Of a stretch of 64,000 nt of DNA, positions 34,070 to 42,528 are shown piece by piece. The first letter of the stretch is position 1. Each line of letters opens with the position of its first letter. The notes under the pieces are model-generated. The model did not search any database. It saw only the letters and a list, made by a program, of their open reading frames with translations, and was not told where the DNA came from. The DNA comes from Hoeflea_A sp965216535 (lineage in GTDB: Bacteria; Pseudomonadota; Alphaproteobacteria; Rhizobiales; Rhizobiaceae), in NCBI GenBank assembly GCA_965216535.1, contig OZ244175.1, forward strand, positions 6,200,001-6,264,000. Direction: 5' to 3'. The position numbers and the translations under genes are program-made.

Positions 34070-34135
34070 GATTTGACAATATTATTCCCCGTCAAATCAA
34101 CAAAAATCGACAAATATGTTGTTGCTTTGTTGAAT
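34070..34135. promoter_or_regulatory. Candidate DeoR operators upstream of the first FAD/GcvT gene
   Basis: Two features are seen. GATTTGAC (34070-34077) and GTCAAATC (34091-34098) form a perfect inverted repeat with a 13-bp spacer. TCAACAAA (34097-34104) and TTTGTTGA (34126-34133) form a second one. TCAACAAAAATC is the exact reverse complement of a 12-mer in the IMPase/proX-like promoter, and TTGTTGAAT (34127-34135) recurs there too. Confidence 0.6.
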
Positions 34136-34148
34136 TTTGTCAGGCTTC

Positions 34149-36596
34149 ATGGCCATCCCGGACGACCATGAAGGCTACAGGGTGCAACACGCAACAAGAC
34201 ATTTGATCATTGGTGGCGGCATCATCGGTTGTTCCATTGCCTATCACCTGACCCGGATGGGCGAGAAGGATGTGGTGCTTCTCGAACGGGCCGGATTGAC
34301 CGAGGGCGCGACATGGCATGCCGCCGGGCTGGTCGGGCAACTTCGGTCGTCACGCAATACCACGCGGATGCTGAAGAAATCGGTCGAGATGTACGACCGG
34401 CTGCAGAACGAAGAAGGGCTTCAGTTCGACTGGAAAAAGACCGGTTCGCTGCGGCTGGCGGCCACAAGAGACCGCATGCTTGAGGCAAAGCGCCTCGCCA
34501 CCATGGCACGCAGCTTCGATCTCGAAATGCGCATCATCTCGCCGGCAGAGGCAAAGGATCTGTTCCCACTGATCGATGCAAGCGGGCTGGAAGGCGCTGC
34601 CTACATCCCGTCGGACGGCTATGTCGACCCGGCCTCACTCTGTCAGGCGATAGCGGGTGCCGCTCGCAAGCAGGGCGCCGATATCCGCCGGACTGTCGAG
34701 GTCACCGATTTCCAGTTTTCCAATGGGCGCGTGACAGCGGTTGAAACCACGGAAGGTCAATGGCAAGCGGAGACGATTACTCTGGCCACCGGCATGTGGA
34801 GCCGCGAGCTGGGCGCGAAACTCGGCATCCGGGTTCCCGCCTGTGCGGTCGAACACCAATACATCGTCACGGAGCCCACTGGCAGCGAGATAGGTCACTT
34901 TCCCACCCTGCGCGATCCGGAGCGACTGGTCTACTACAAGCCCGATGTCGGCGGACGCCTGGTGATCGGCGGTTATGAGGATGACACGCTTCCTTTCGGC
35001 GACACCGGCATCCCTGGACGGTTCGTGCGACAGCTGCTGCCGGAAAATCTCGACCGCTTCCTGCCGCTTGCTGAACTTGCTGGACAGGTGACGCCAGTGG
35101 TCAACGAGGTGGGCATACGGCAGGTCATCAACGGGCCGATCCCCTACTCCGCTGATGGTGATTTCGTCATGGGCTGGCAGCCGGGTTTCGACAACCTGAT
35201 GCTGGCGACCGGCTTCCTCTATGGCATCGCGGCCGGCGGCGGCGCCGGCGAAATGATCGCCGAATGGGTGCTGGACGGACGGCCATCGCTCGATCTTTGG
35301 CCGCTCGATGTGCGGCGGTTCGGCCCCCATCACGGAACGCGCAGCTTCATGTATCCGCGGGCGGTCGAACACTACGCGCACCACTACAAGATGCGCTATC
35401 CGGGCCAGGAGCACGAAACCGCGCGACAGCTGCGCCTGTCGCCGCTTTACCAGCGGCTCAAGGACCAGGGAGCTGTCTACGGATCGAAGAACGGCTGGGA
35501 GCGGCCTCTCTGGTTTGCCCCCGAAGGCGTCGAGCCGGTCGACCAACTTGACTTTCTCGAGCCGGGCTGGAAGCGCTACGGCGCCGAGGAACATCGGGCT
35601 GTGCGCGAACGCGTGGCGCTGATCGACCAGACGAGTTTTTCCAAGTTCGAGATCCTGGGTCCCGGTGCGCTTGCAACCCTGCAACACCTCGCCGTTTCCA
35701 ACATGGACCGACCGGTGGGCACGGTGATCTATACCCAACTTTGCAACGAGCGTGGCGGGATCGAAGCCGACGTGACATTCGTCAGACTGGCGCAGGACCG
35801 GTTCTACATGGTCACCGGATCCGGTTTCGGCGTGCATGACAGCGACTGGATCAGGCGCCATCTGCCCGGAGACGGTTCCGTCCACATGATCGAGGTGACG
35901 AGCGGCTTTGCCGTTATCAATCTGGTCGGGCCAAGGTCTCGCGACGTGCTGACAGCCGCCTCGGAGAGCGACGTGTCCGACACGGCCATCCCATTTGCGA
36001 CCATGGGTGACATCGTCATCGGCGCCGCGCCGGTCCGCGCGGTTCGCATCGGCTATGTCGGCGAACGGGGCTATGAACTGCACGTTCCAACCGAATACGC
36101 GCTGCACGTCTACAATACGCTCTGGCAGGCCGGTGCGGCACACGGCATCGCCAATGTCGGGTACCGCACCATTGAGAGCCTGCGAATGGAAAAGGGCTAC
36201 GTCTACTGGTCGGGCGACGTGTCGCCGGACAGCACGCCGATCGAGGCGGGCCTCGGATTTTCCGTGCACCTGAAATCGAAGGGTGAATTCATTGGACGCA
36301 CTGTGCTGGAGAAACAGAAATCCGACGGGGTGGACCGTAGGCTCTGCACCTTCACAACGCCGAAAAACCTGCCTTTGACCGGTGGCGAGACCATTCTGTC
36401 GGGCGATCGGGTTGTCTCACTCGCCACCTCGGTCGGTTTCGGCCACACGGTAGGCTGCACCATTGTCCGCGGCTATCTCGACAAGGCCGACTGGGATCAA
36501 ACCGACTTCACGCTGGAGGTCTTTGGCGATCGGTATCCGGTGACGCGCGTCGAAGGTCCGTTATACGATCCGGAAAACCGGGCATTGAGGGGATAA
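34149..36596 (+). CDS. FAD/GcvT dimethylglycine-dehydrogenase-like oxidoreductase 1
   Basis: Start at the ATG at 34149 (815 residues); an in-frame TTG lies 12 nt upstream. The N-terminal DAO domain has the FAD motif IIGGGIIGCSIAYHL and ATWHAAGLVGQL, whose His is the covalent FAD site in dimethylglycine/sarcosine dehydrogenases. The C-terminal half (from about residue 430) is a folate-binding GcvT domain: YTQLCNERGGIEADVTF, YVGERGYELHVPTEYA and ESLRMEKGYVYWSGD. Such enzymes oxidatively demethylate N-methyl amines, with tetrahydrofolate as formaldehyde acceptor. It is followed 2 nt later by a kinase gene. Confidence 0.92.
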   Translation: MAIPDDHEGYRVQHATRHLIIGGGIIGCSIAYHLTRMGEKDVVLLERAGLTEGATWHAAGLVGQLRSSRNTTRMLKKSVEMYDRLQNEEGLQFDWKKTGSLRLAATRDRMLEAKRLATMARSFDLEMRIISPAEAKDLFPLIDASGLEGAAYIPSDGYVDPASLCQAIAGAARKQGADIRRTVEVTDFQFSNGRVTAVETTEGQWQAETITLATGMWSRELGAKLGIRVPACAVEHQYIVTEPTGSEIGHFPTLRDPERLVYYKPDVGGRLVIGGYEDDTLPFGDTGIPGRFVRQLLPENLDRFLPLAELAGQVTPVVNEVGIRQVINGPIPYSADGDFVMGWQPGFDNLMLATGFLYGIAAGGGAGEMIAEWVLDGRPSLDLWPLDVRRFGPHHGTRSFMYPRAVEHYAHHYKMRYPGQEHETARQLRLSPLYQRLKDQGAVYGSKNGWERPLWFAPEGVEPVDQLDFLEPGWKRYGAEEHRAVRERVALIDQTSFSKFEILGPGALATLQHLAVSNMDRPVGTVIYTQLCNERGGIEADVTFVRLAQDRFYMVTGSGFGVHDSDWIRRHLPGDGSVHMIEVTSGFAVINLVGPRSRDVLTAASESDVSDTAIPFATMGDIVIGAAPVRAVRIGYVGERGYELHVPTEYALHVYNTLWQAGAAHGIANVGYRTIESLRMEKGYVYWSGDVSPDSTPIEAGLGFSVHLKSKGEFIGRTVLEKQKSDGVDRRLCTFTTPKNLPLTGGETILSGDRVVSLATSVGFGHTVGCTIVRGYLDKADWDQTDFTLEVFGDRYPVTRVEGPLYDPENRALRG

Positions 36597-36598
36597 GG

Positions 36599-37525
36599 AT
36601 GACGGAACACACAGATCGGGTAATGGAAGCTCTGCATTCGGCGCCGCAGTTTGCGGACGTGGCAAAAGCCGACAGCATCGAACGTCTCGGCGGCATGACG
36701 AACCTGGTGCATCGGGTCGATTTCGAGGGACAGTCCGTGATCGTTCGCATCCCCGGTGAAGGGACCGAGGAATATATCGATCGCGAGGTCGAGATTCACA
36801 ATGCCCGGGCAGCCGCTCGCGCTGGCGTATCTCCCGAAGTGCTGCATGCGGACGCAGGTTCCGGCGTGATGATCAGTCGGACGGTCGAAGGTGCCACGAC
36901 CATGACCCCGGAAGGCTTCAAAACGATCAGCGGGGCACCTGCCCGCGCCGGCAAAGCCCTGGCGCAACTGCACACTTCCGGCGAGACATTCCGGTTTCGC
37001 TTTGAACTGTTCTCCATGATCGAGGACTATCTCAAGGTTCTGTCGACGAAGGACGTGGACCTGCCGGACGGTTACCATGAGGTGGTCAAGGCCGCCGAAC
37101 CCGTCAAAGAGGCCCTGGCGGCGGCCAATCCGCCACTCGCCCCCTGTCACTGCGATCCGCTGTGCGAGAACTTTCTCGACGACGGCCAGACCATGTGGAT
37201 TGTTGACTGGGAATATTCCGGCATGAACGATCCCCTGTGGGATCTGGGGGACCTGTCGGTGGAAGCGGGAATGGACGCAGGCCAGGACAACGAGATGATG
37301 GCCGCCTATTTCGGCCGTCAGCCCACCGCGGCAGAAACTGGTCGCATGGTGATCTACAAGGCCATGTGCGATCTGCTGTGGACGCTATGGGGTCTGATCC
37401 AGCACGCCGACGGCAACGAGGCAGAGGATTTCTGGGCCTACGCCACCGGGCGCTTCGACCGTTGCAAGGCGCTGATGGGCGATCCGTCCTTCGAGGCCCA
37501 TCTGGCTGCCGTCAGGGCCGGCTGA
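36599..37525 (+). CDS. Choline-kinase/aminoglycoside-phosphotransferase-like kinase 1
   Basis: A 308-residue kinase of the APH/choline kinase fold, 2 nt after the FAD/GcvT gene and with a GGGATAAGG site. The catalytic loop CHCDPLCENFL (His-x-Asp-x4-Asn) and the metal-binding IVDWEYSGMNDPLWDLG match choline/ethanolamine kinases. N-terminal SIERLGGMTNLVHRV is the nucleotide-binding hairpin. It should phosphorylate a hydroxyl-bearing amine. A second related kinase lies downstream at 42.5 kb. The last 14 bp overlap the convergent phosphatase gene. Confidence 0.87.
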   Translation: MTEHTDRVMEALHSAPQFADVAKADSIERLGGMTNLVHRVDFEGQSVIVRIPGEGTEEYIDREVEIHNARAAARAGVSPEVLHADAGSGVMISRTVEGATTMTPEGFKTISGAPARAGKALAQLHTSGETFRFRFELFSMIEDYLKVLSTKDVDLPDGYHEVVKAAEPVKEALAAANPPLAPCHCDPLCENFLDDGQTMWIVDWEYSGMNDPLWDLGDLSVEAGMDAGQDNEMMAAYFGRQPTAAETGRMVIYKAMCDLLWTLWGLIQHADGNEAEDFWAYATGRFDRCKALMGDPSFEAHLAAVRAG

Positions 37526-38285
37526 TCAGCTCCAGCAACTGGGCGTGCAATTCCGGCGTGGCGGCGGTGACCGTGCGCCCGTCCGACTGCATCGACAAAG
37601 GCGCGCCCTGCCAATCGGTCATAACGCCACCAGACGCTTCGACAACCGCCGACACCGGGAGGTAGTCGTAGGGCTGAAGGTCGAAATCGACGACGGCATC
37701 GACCAGACCACGAGCCACCAGCGCGTGCGGATAGCAATCAGCGCCCATCCGACGCAGATCGCCAGCCTGAACCAATCGGCTGAAAACGGTGGGTTCTTCG
37801 ACCGCCAGCTTGTCGCCCTCATTGATGAACAGACGCGCCTCGCTCAATTGCCTGCAACTGCTCACCCGGATCGGATCGCTGTTGCAGGTGGCGGGCGTTT
37901 CAACACCGCCGGCGTAGACCTCATCGAGGGCCGGCATACGGATCACGCCGATCTGCGGCTGGCCGGCATCGAGGTAGCCAAGCAGCATACCGAACAGCGG
38001 CAGGCCGGCAATGAACGAACGCGTTCCGTCGATGGGATCGACGATCCACATGGCCTGCCCGGAACCCGATCGGCCGAACTCTTCGCCGAAGACCGCCTCT
38101 CCCGGAAAATATCGCTCCAATCCGGTCCGAATCGCGCTTTCCGTCTGTCGATCAGCGACGGTAACCGGGCTGCTATCCGCCTTGGTTTCGACATCCGGTT
38201 CCGTGCGGAAATGGGACATGCTGACGGCGGCCGCAACTGCGGTGATTTCCACCGCCTTCTCAAGCCTATGGGTGATCTCGGTCAT
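37512..38285 (-). CDS. Inositol-monophosphatase-family phosphatase
   Basis: The 257-residue protein has the metal-binding motifs of the lithium-sensitive phosphatase superfamily: GEEFGRSG (Glu), WIVDPIDGTRSFIAGLP, and the C-terminal DAVVDFDLQPYDYLPVSAVVEASGG. The closest relatives by motif are HisN-type histidinol-phosphatases and inositol monophosphatases. Divergent from the betaine-type transporter operon and within the same DeoR-site region, it probably dephosphorylates a pathway intermediate formed by the neighbouring kinases. Substrate inferred only. Confidence 0.87.
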   Translation of the reverse strand: MTEITHRLEKAVEITAVAAAVSMSHFRTEPDVETKADSSPVTVADRQTESAIRTGLERYFPGEAVFGEEFGRSGSGQAMWIVDPIDGTRSFIAGLPLFGMLLGYLDAGQPQIGVIRMPALDEVYAGGVETPATCNSDPIRVSSCRQLSEARLFINEGDKLAVEEPTVFSRLVQAGDLRRMGADCYPHALVARGLVDAVVDFDLQPYDYLPVSAVVEASGGVMTDWQGAPLSMQSDGRTVTAATPELHAQLLELISRP

Positions 38286-38370
38286 TGCGCCCTTCCTGAA
38301 AACACACCCTCAGATGCCCACGGGCAACGGGATAAGCAACCAAAAACCACAAAATCTTCTGAAAAATGTT

Positions 38371-38406
38371 GATTTTTGTTGAAATGCCGCGCGAACCTTG
38401 TTGAAT
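38371..38406. promoter_or_regulatory. Candidate DeoR sites in the IMPase/transporter divergent promoter
   Basis: GATTTTTGTTGA (38371-38382) and TTGTTGAAT (38398-38406) are shared with the promoter at 34097-34135. The two TTGTTGA cores here are direct repeats 22 bp apart, about two helical turns, which suits a multimeric DeoR-type repressor. Confidence 0.55.
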
Positions 38407-38487
38407 ATTCATTGCAGGGCTGGCGCAGGCTGAACAAGAGAACCGCTCTAAGGGGACTGCAGGCCGGCATAACAAGGAGGAACACTC

Positions 38488-39420
38488 ATGCATCGTCTTT
38501 CCATTGCACTTGCCGCCCTGATGGTGGCCTCGCCCCTGGCGGCGGCAGAGTCCAGCGACCCCATCAAGCTGACGCTGCACGACTGGTCGGGACAGCTGAT
38601 CACCACGACGTTGATGGGCGAGGTGCTGAAAGAAGCCGGGTACAATGTCGAATATGTCCAGGCCGATTACATCGCACAGTTTGCCGGCCTGAAGACCGGC
38701 GATCTTCACGTGGCGATGGAGATCTGGGAAACCACGGGTCGCGAAGCCATGGATGAAGCAACGGCGACCGGCAATGTCGTCAATCTCGGCTCGACGGGCA
38801 TGAACGCCATCGAGGAATGGTGGTACCCCGCCTACATGAAAGAAGTCTGCCCGGGTCTGCCTGACTGGAAAGCCCTGAACGATTGCGCCCAGGAATTCTC
38901 GACGCCGGAAACCGCTCCGCTGGGTCGCTATCTCGGTGGCCCTGTGACCTGGGGCGGCTTTGACGACGAACGGGTCGAAGCCCTGGAAATGGATTTCGAG
39001 GTGGTGCATGCCGGCACCGACGCGGCTCTGTTCGCGGAACTGGAATCGGCCTATCAGCGCAAGGCGCCGATCGTCATGTGGGTCTACGCACCGCATTGGG
39101 CGCCGTCGAAATATGAAGGCGAATTCGTCGAGTTCCCTCCCTATTCGGCAGAGTGCTACAGCGACCCGTCCACCGGCATCAATCCCGATGCAGCTTATGA
39201 CTGCGGCAAGCCGCGTGGTCCGATCTGGAAGGTTGCGTGGTCTGGCGTCGGAGACAAATGGCCGGGTGCCGCCGAAGCCATCAAGAACTTCACCATCAGC
39301 AATGACGACATGGGTCAAATGGTGGCCGAGGTTGATCTGAACGGCAAGTCGGTTGAGGATACCGTGGCAGCCTGGATGGATGCCAACAAGGACACCTGGA
39401 TGGGCTGGATCAAGAAGTAG
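38488..39420 (+). CDS. Glycine-betaine-type ABC transporter substrate-binding protein
   Basis: The 310-residue periplasmic protein has a signal peptide (MHRLSIALAALMVASPLAAAES) and an AAGGAGG ribosome site. It belongs to the OpuAC/ProX cluster F family: KLTLHDWSGQLITTTLMGEVL, VAMEIWETTG, EEWWYPAYM and PVTWGG. The clustered Trp residues could form the aromatic cage that binds quaternary ammonium groups. The cysteine pairs (CPGLPDW, NDCAQ; CYSDP, YDCG) suggest disulfides. It supplies the imported substrate of the 34-46 kb block. Confidence 0.92.
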   Translation: MHRLSIALAALMVASPLAAAESSDPIKLTLHDWSGQLITTTLMGEVLKEAGYNVEYVQADYIAQFAGLKTGDLHVAMEIWETTGREAMDEATATGNVVNLGSTGMNAIEEWWYPAYMKEVCPGLPDWKALNDCAQEFSTPETAPLGRYLGGPVTWGGFDDERVEALEMDFEVVHAGTDAALFAELESAYQRKAPIVMWVYAPHWAPSKYEGEFVEFPPYSAECYSDPSTGINPDAAYDCGKPRGPIWKVAWSGVGDKWPGAAEAIKNFTISNDDMGQMVAEVDLNGKSVEDTVAAWMDANKDTWMGWIKK

Positions 39421-39429
39421 TCCGTTTCC

Positions 39430-39463
39430 TCGTCGGCGCGTGCATCAAGCTGCGCGCCGACGA
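39430..39463 (+). promoter_or_regulatory. Strong hairpin between binding-protein and ATPase genes
   Basis: TCGTCGGCGCG and CGCGCCGACGA form a perfect 11-bp stem around a 12-nt loop, 10 nt after the binding-protein stop. No T-run follows. It probably stabilises the binding-protein mRNA or attenuates downstream expression. Confidence 0.7.
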
Positions 39464-39526
39464 TAACGACGCAACAGGCCACCCGCCGACGCCCAAACGG
39501 GAAGTCGGCTTTCTCCAGGGTGAGGA

Positions 39527-40540
39527 ATGACACGATCCGTAATCCTTGATTGCCGCGAAGTCTGGAAGCTTTACGGAACACAGGCCGACACTTTCCTCAG
39601 CACCAATCCCTCGCCTGATCTGGCCGATCTCAAGCAAGCCGGACTAATCGGCGCCGTGCGTGCGGCAAGCGTCCAGATTTTCGAGGGCGAGATCTTCGTG
39701 ATCATGGGCCTTTCGGGCTCCGGAAAATCGACGTTGGTTCGGTGTCTCAGCAGGCTGGTCGAACCGACCGCGGGCGAGATCCATTTCGACGGCAAAGACC
39801 TGCTCAGCGCTTCCGAAGCGGAACTGATCGAGATCCGGCGCAAGCGCATGGGTATGGTGTTCCAGCATTTCGCGCTGTTGCCTCACCTCACGGTGCTGCA
39901 GAACGCTGCCTTTCCGCTGGACGTGCAGGGCGTCGACAAGGCGACCCGGGAAGCGCGTGCCCGTGAGATGGTGGAACTGGTGGGACTGAAGGGCCGCGAG
40001 AACTACTATCCGCGTGAATTGTCCGGCGGTCAGCAACAGCGCGTCGGCATCGCGCGAAGCTTGGCGGTCGAACCGGATCTGTGGTTTCTCGACGAGCCGT
40101 TTTCAGCGCTCGACCCGCTGATCCGGCGCGAAATGCAGGATGAGTTCCTGCGGCTGCAGAACATTCTTCACAAGACCATCGTCTTCATCACCCACGACTT
40201 CGACGAAGCCATACGGCTGGCGGACAGGATCGCGGTCATGAAAGACGGCGCGCTGGAACAGGTAGCGACACCGGAGGAACTGGTCCTGAACCCGGCGACC
40301 GAATATGTCGCTGAATTCACCCGTCATGTGAGCCGCGCCAAGGTGATCCAGGCGGCGTCGGTCATGGAGCCGCTCAGCGGTGAAACGCACGCCGGTGATG
40401 TCGCCCACGACGCGGTGATCGATGAAATCGCCGACCAGGTTGAAGGCGCAGAAGCGCCCCACCGGGTGATGAAGGATGGGGAGCCGGTCGGGCAGATTAC
40501 CCGCAAGGCTGCCATCGACGTTCTCGTGGGCCGGCGATGA
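39527..40540 (+). CDS. Glycine-betaine-type ABC transporter ATPase (ProV-like)
   Basis: A 337-residue ATPase with Walker A MGLSGSGKSTLVRCLSRL (from about residue 60), Q-loop MVFQHFALLPH, signature LSGGQQQRVGIARSLA and Walker B LWFLDEPFSALDP. The N-terminal stretch (EVWKLYG ... DLADLKQAGL) is typical of ProV/OpuAA. The C-terminal part after the ABC domain is short compared with ProV (about 400 residues), leaving at most one CBS-like segment (APHRVMKDGEPVGQITRKAA). It overlaps the permease gene by 4 nt. Confidence 0.92.
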   Translation: MTRSVILDCREVWKLYGTQADTFLSTNPSPDLADLKQAGLIGAVRAASVQIFEGEIFVIMGLSGSGKSTLVRCLSRLVEPTAGEIHFDGKDLLSASEAELIEIRRKRMGMVFQHFALLPHLTVLQNAAFPLDVQGVDKATREARAREMVELVGLKGRENYYPRELSGGQQQRVGIARSLAVEPDLWFLDEPFSALDPLIRREMQDEFLRLQNILHKTIVFITHDFDEAIRLADRIAVMKDGALEQVATPEELVLNPATEYVAEFTRHVSRAKVIQAASVMEPLSGETHAGDVAHDAVIDEIADQVEGAEAPHRVMKDGEPVGQITRKAAIDVLVGRR

Positions 40541-42528
40541 TCGATCGGGCGGTCAGGTCCGGCGCGGCCTTCTGGGTCCTGCTGTTTGGTGTCACCTGGG
40601 CCTTGTCGAGCTATTCTTTCCAGCTCTACAAGGCGCTCGATGCGCGTTGGATCATCCGCTTTCCGAAGAAATGGGAGCTGCCGCTCGAGGACTGGATCAG
40701 CGATTTTCTCGACTGGCTGGTCGAAAGCGCCGGCTTTTTCTTCTTCTCCTTCAAGGACCTGACCCGTGCGATTGCAGCCGCGATCGAGGCTCCATACCAG
40801 GCCCTTCGCAATCTGCTGATTGAGGGCTTTCAGTCCGGATTGGGCGACACCGCCGTGGAGATTGCCCCATCGCTCAGCTGGATTGCAGTGATCGTCACGG
40901 TGGCGGCGATCGGGCACTATGCCCGTGATTGGGCTCTGGCGGCACTTGTCGGCGCCTGCTTTGCCTACCTGGCGGTCTTCGGCCAATGGGAAAGCGCCAT
41001 GATCACCCTCGCCTCCGTCCTGATCGCCGTGCCGATCGGCGCCGTCGGTGGCCTGGCACTGGGCATCGGGGCCTATCGCGCCCCGTGGTTCGACCGACTC
41101 CTGCGACCGGTGCTCGATCTGATGCAGACCGTGCCGGTCTTTGCCTATCTGGTACCGATCCTCATTCTCTTCGGTTTCGGCCCCGTCGCGGCGCTGATCG
41201 CCACCGTGATCTATGCCATGCCGCCCATGGTGCGGGTGACGATCGTGGCGCTCCACGGCGTACCGCAGGAGATCGTCGAGGCGGGCAGCATGGCCGGCTG
41301 CACGCGACGCCAGTTGATGTGGAAGGTACTGGTCCCTTCTGCAACCCCGACGCTCATGGTCGGAGTCAACCAGGTCATTATGCTGACCCTCAACATGGTG
41401 ATCATCGCCTCGATGATCGGCGCAGGCGGCCTCGGCTTCGACGTCCTGTCGAGCCTGCGCAAACTCGATATCGGCGGCGGCATCGAAGCCGGTCTCGCCA
41501 TTGTCGTCATGGCGATCGCCCTGGACCGGGCAAGCCAGGCGTTCGCCAACCGGGAAGAGCGTCACGCGCCCACAGGTCACATTCTGAAGCGTCATCCCTG
41601 GTCCGGCACGGTGGTGCTGGTGATCGGGGCAACGCTCATCCTCGGCCGCTTCGTTCCGGCGGTCCAGACCTATCCCGATGCGTTGACCATCACCACCGGT
41701 CCGTTCTGGTCGAGCGCGATCGAATGGATCAACGTCAATTTCTTCGACACGTTCGAGGCTATCAAGACGTTCATCCTGCAGTGGCTGTTGTTGCCGGTGA
41801 AGAAGTTTTTCAGCGGCATACCCTGGGTCTGGGGCATCATCGCGACCGGACTGATTGCCTGGCGCGTCGGCGGCTGGAAACTCGGCCTGCTCGCCGCGGT
41901 GCTGATGGGCTTTATCGCTGCGTCGGGCCTTTGGGCGAAAGCCATGGTGACGATCTATCTATGCGGCGTATCGGGTCTGCTCGCCACGGTGATCGGCATT
42001 CCTTTGGGTGTCTGGGCGGCGGAAAGTCCGCGTGCGGGTCGGGTCATACTCGGCCTCATGGACACGCTGCAGACCCTGCCGAGCTTCGTCTATCTCATTC
42101 CGGTGGTGATGCTGTTTCGCGTCGGTGATTTCAGTGCCATGATCGCGGTCACCCTCTACGCCCTGGCGCCGGCGGTACGTTACGCGGCCCATGGCGTACG
42201 CGAAGTGCCGCCTGAACTGATCGAGGCCGGACTGGTTTCCGGCTGCACCAAACGCCAGCTCCTGTGGCGCATCAAGCTTCCGCTGGCGACACCGCAACTG
42301 CTTCTAGGCCTCAACCAGACCATCATGCTGGCGCTGTCCATGCTGGTGATTACCGCGCTCGTCGGAACGCGCGACCTGGGCCAGGAAGTCTATATCGCAC
42401 TGACCAAGGCCAATGCCGGTCAGGGAATCGTAGCAGGTCTCTCGGTCGCCTTCATCGCCATCGTTGCGGACCGCGTCGTCAACGCCCTGGCCGAGGGCCA
42501 GCGAAAGAGGCTGGGATTATCGACATGA
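40537..42528 (+). CDS. Fused double permease of glycine-betaine-type ABC transporter
   Basis: At 663 residues this is about twice the length of a ProW protein. It has two complete binding-protein-dependent permease domains in one chain, each with the EAA coupling loop: GVPQEIVEAGSMAGCTRRQLMWKVLVP in the first half and EVPPELIEAGLVSGCTKRQLLWRIKLP in the second. The halves are related but not identical, so the fusion is old. The N-terminus carries an extra amphipathic region (RFPKKWELPLEDWISDFLDWL). One polypeptide would thus form the whole channel. Confidence 0.9.
   Translation: MIDRAVRSGAAFWVLLFGVTWALSSYSFQLYKALDARWIIRFPKKWELPLEDWISDFLDWLVESAGFFFFSFKDLTRAIAAAIEAPYQALRNLLIEGFQSGLGDTAVEIAPSLSWIAVIVTVAAIGHYARDWALAALVGACFAYLAVFGQWESAMITLASVLIAVPIGAVGGLALGIGAYRAPWFDRLLRPVLDLMQTVPVFAYLVPILILFGFGPVAALIATVIYAMPPMVRVTIVALHGVPQEIVEAGSMAGCTRRQLMWKVLVPSATPTLMVGVNQVIMLTLNMVIIASMIGAGGLGFDVLSSLRKLDIGGGIEAGLAIVVMAIALDRASQAFANREERHAPTGHILKRHPWSGTVVLVIGATLILGRFVPAVQTYPDALTITTGPFWSSAIEWINVNFFDTFEAIKTFILQWLLLPVKKFFSGIPWVWGIIATGLIAWRVGGWKLGLLAAVLMGFIAASGLWAKAMVTIYLCGVSGLLATVIGIPLGVWAAESPRAGRVILGLMDTLQTLPSFVYLIPVVMLFRVGDFSAMIAVTLYALAPAVRYAAHGVREVPPELIEAGLVSGCTKRQLLWRIKLPLATPQLLLGLNQTIMLALSMLVITALVGTRDLGQEVYIALTKANAGQGIVAGLSVAFIAIVADRVVNALAEGQRKRLGLST

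Noticed and set aside
34635..36269. A 544-codon minus-strand open frame opposite the first FAD/GcvT gene
   Set aside because: The plus-strand protein has complete FAD and GcvT motifs; the antisense translation has no domain features.
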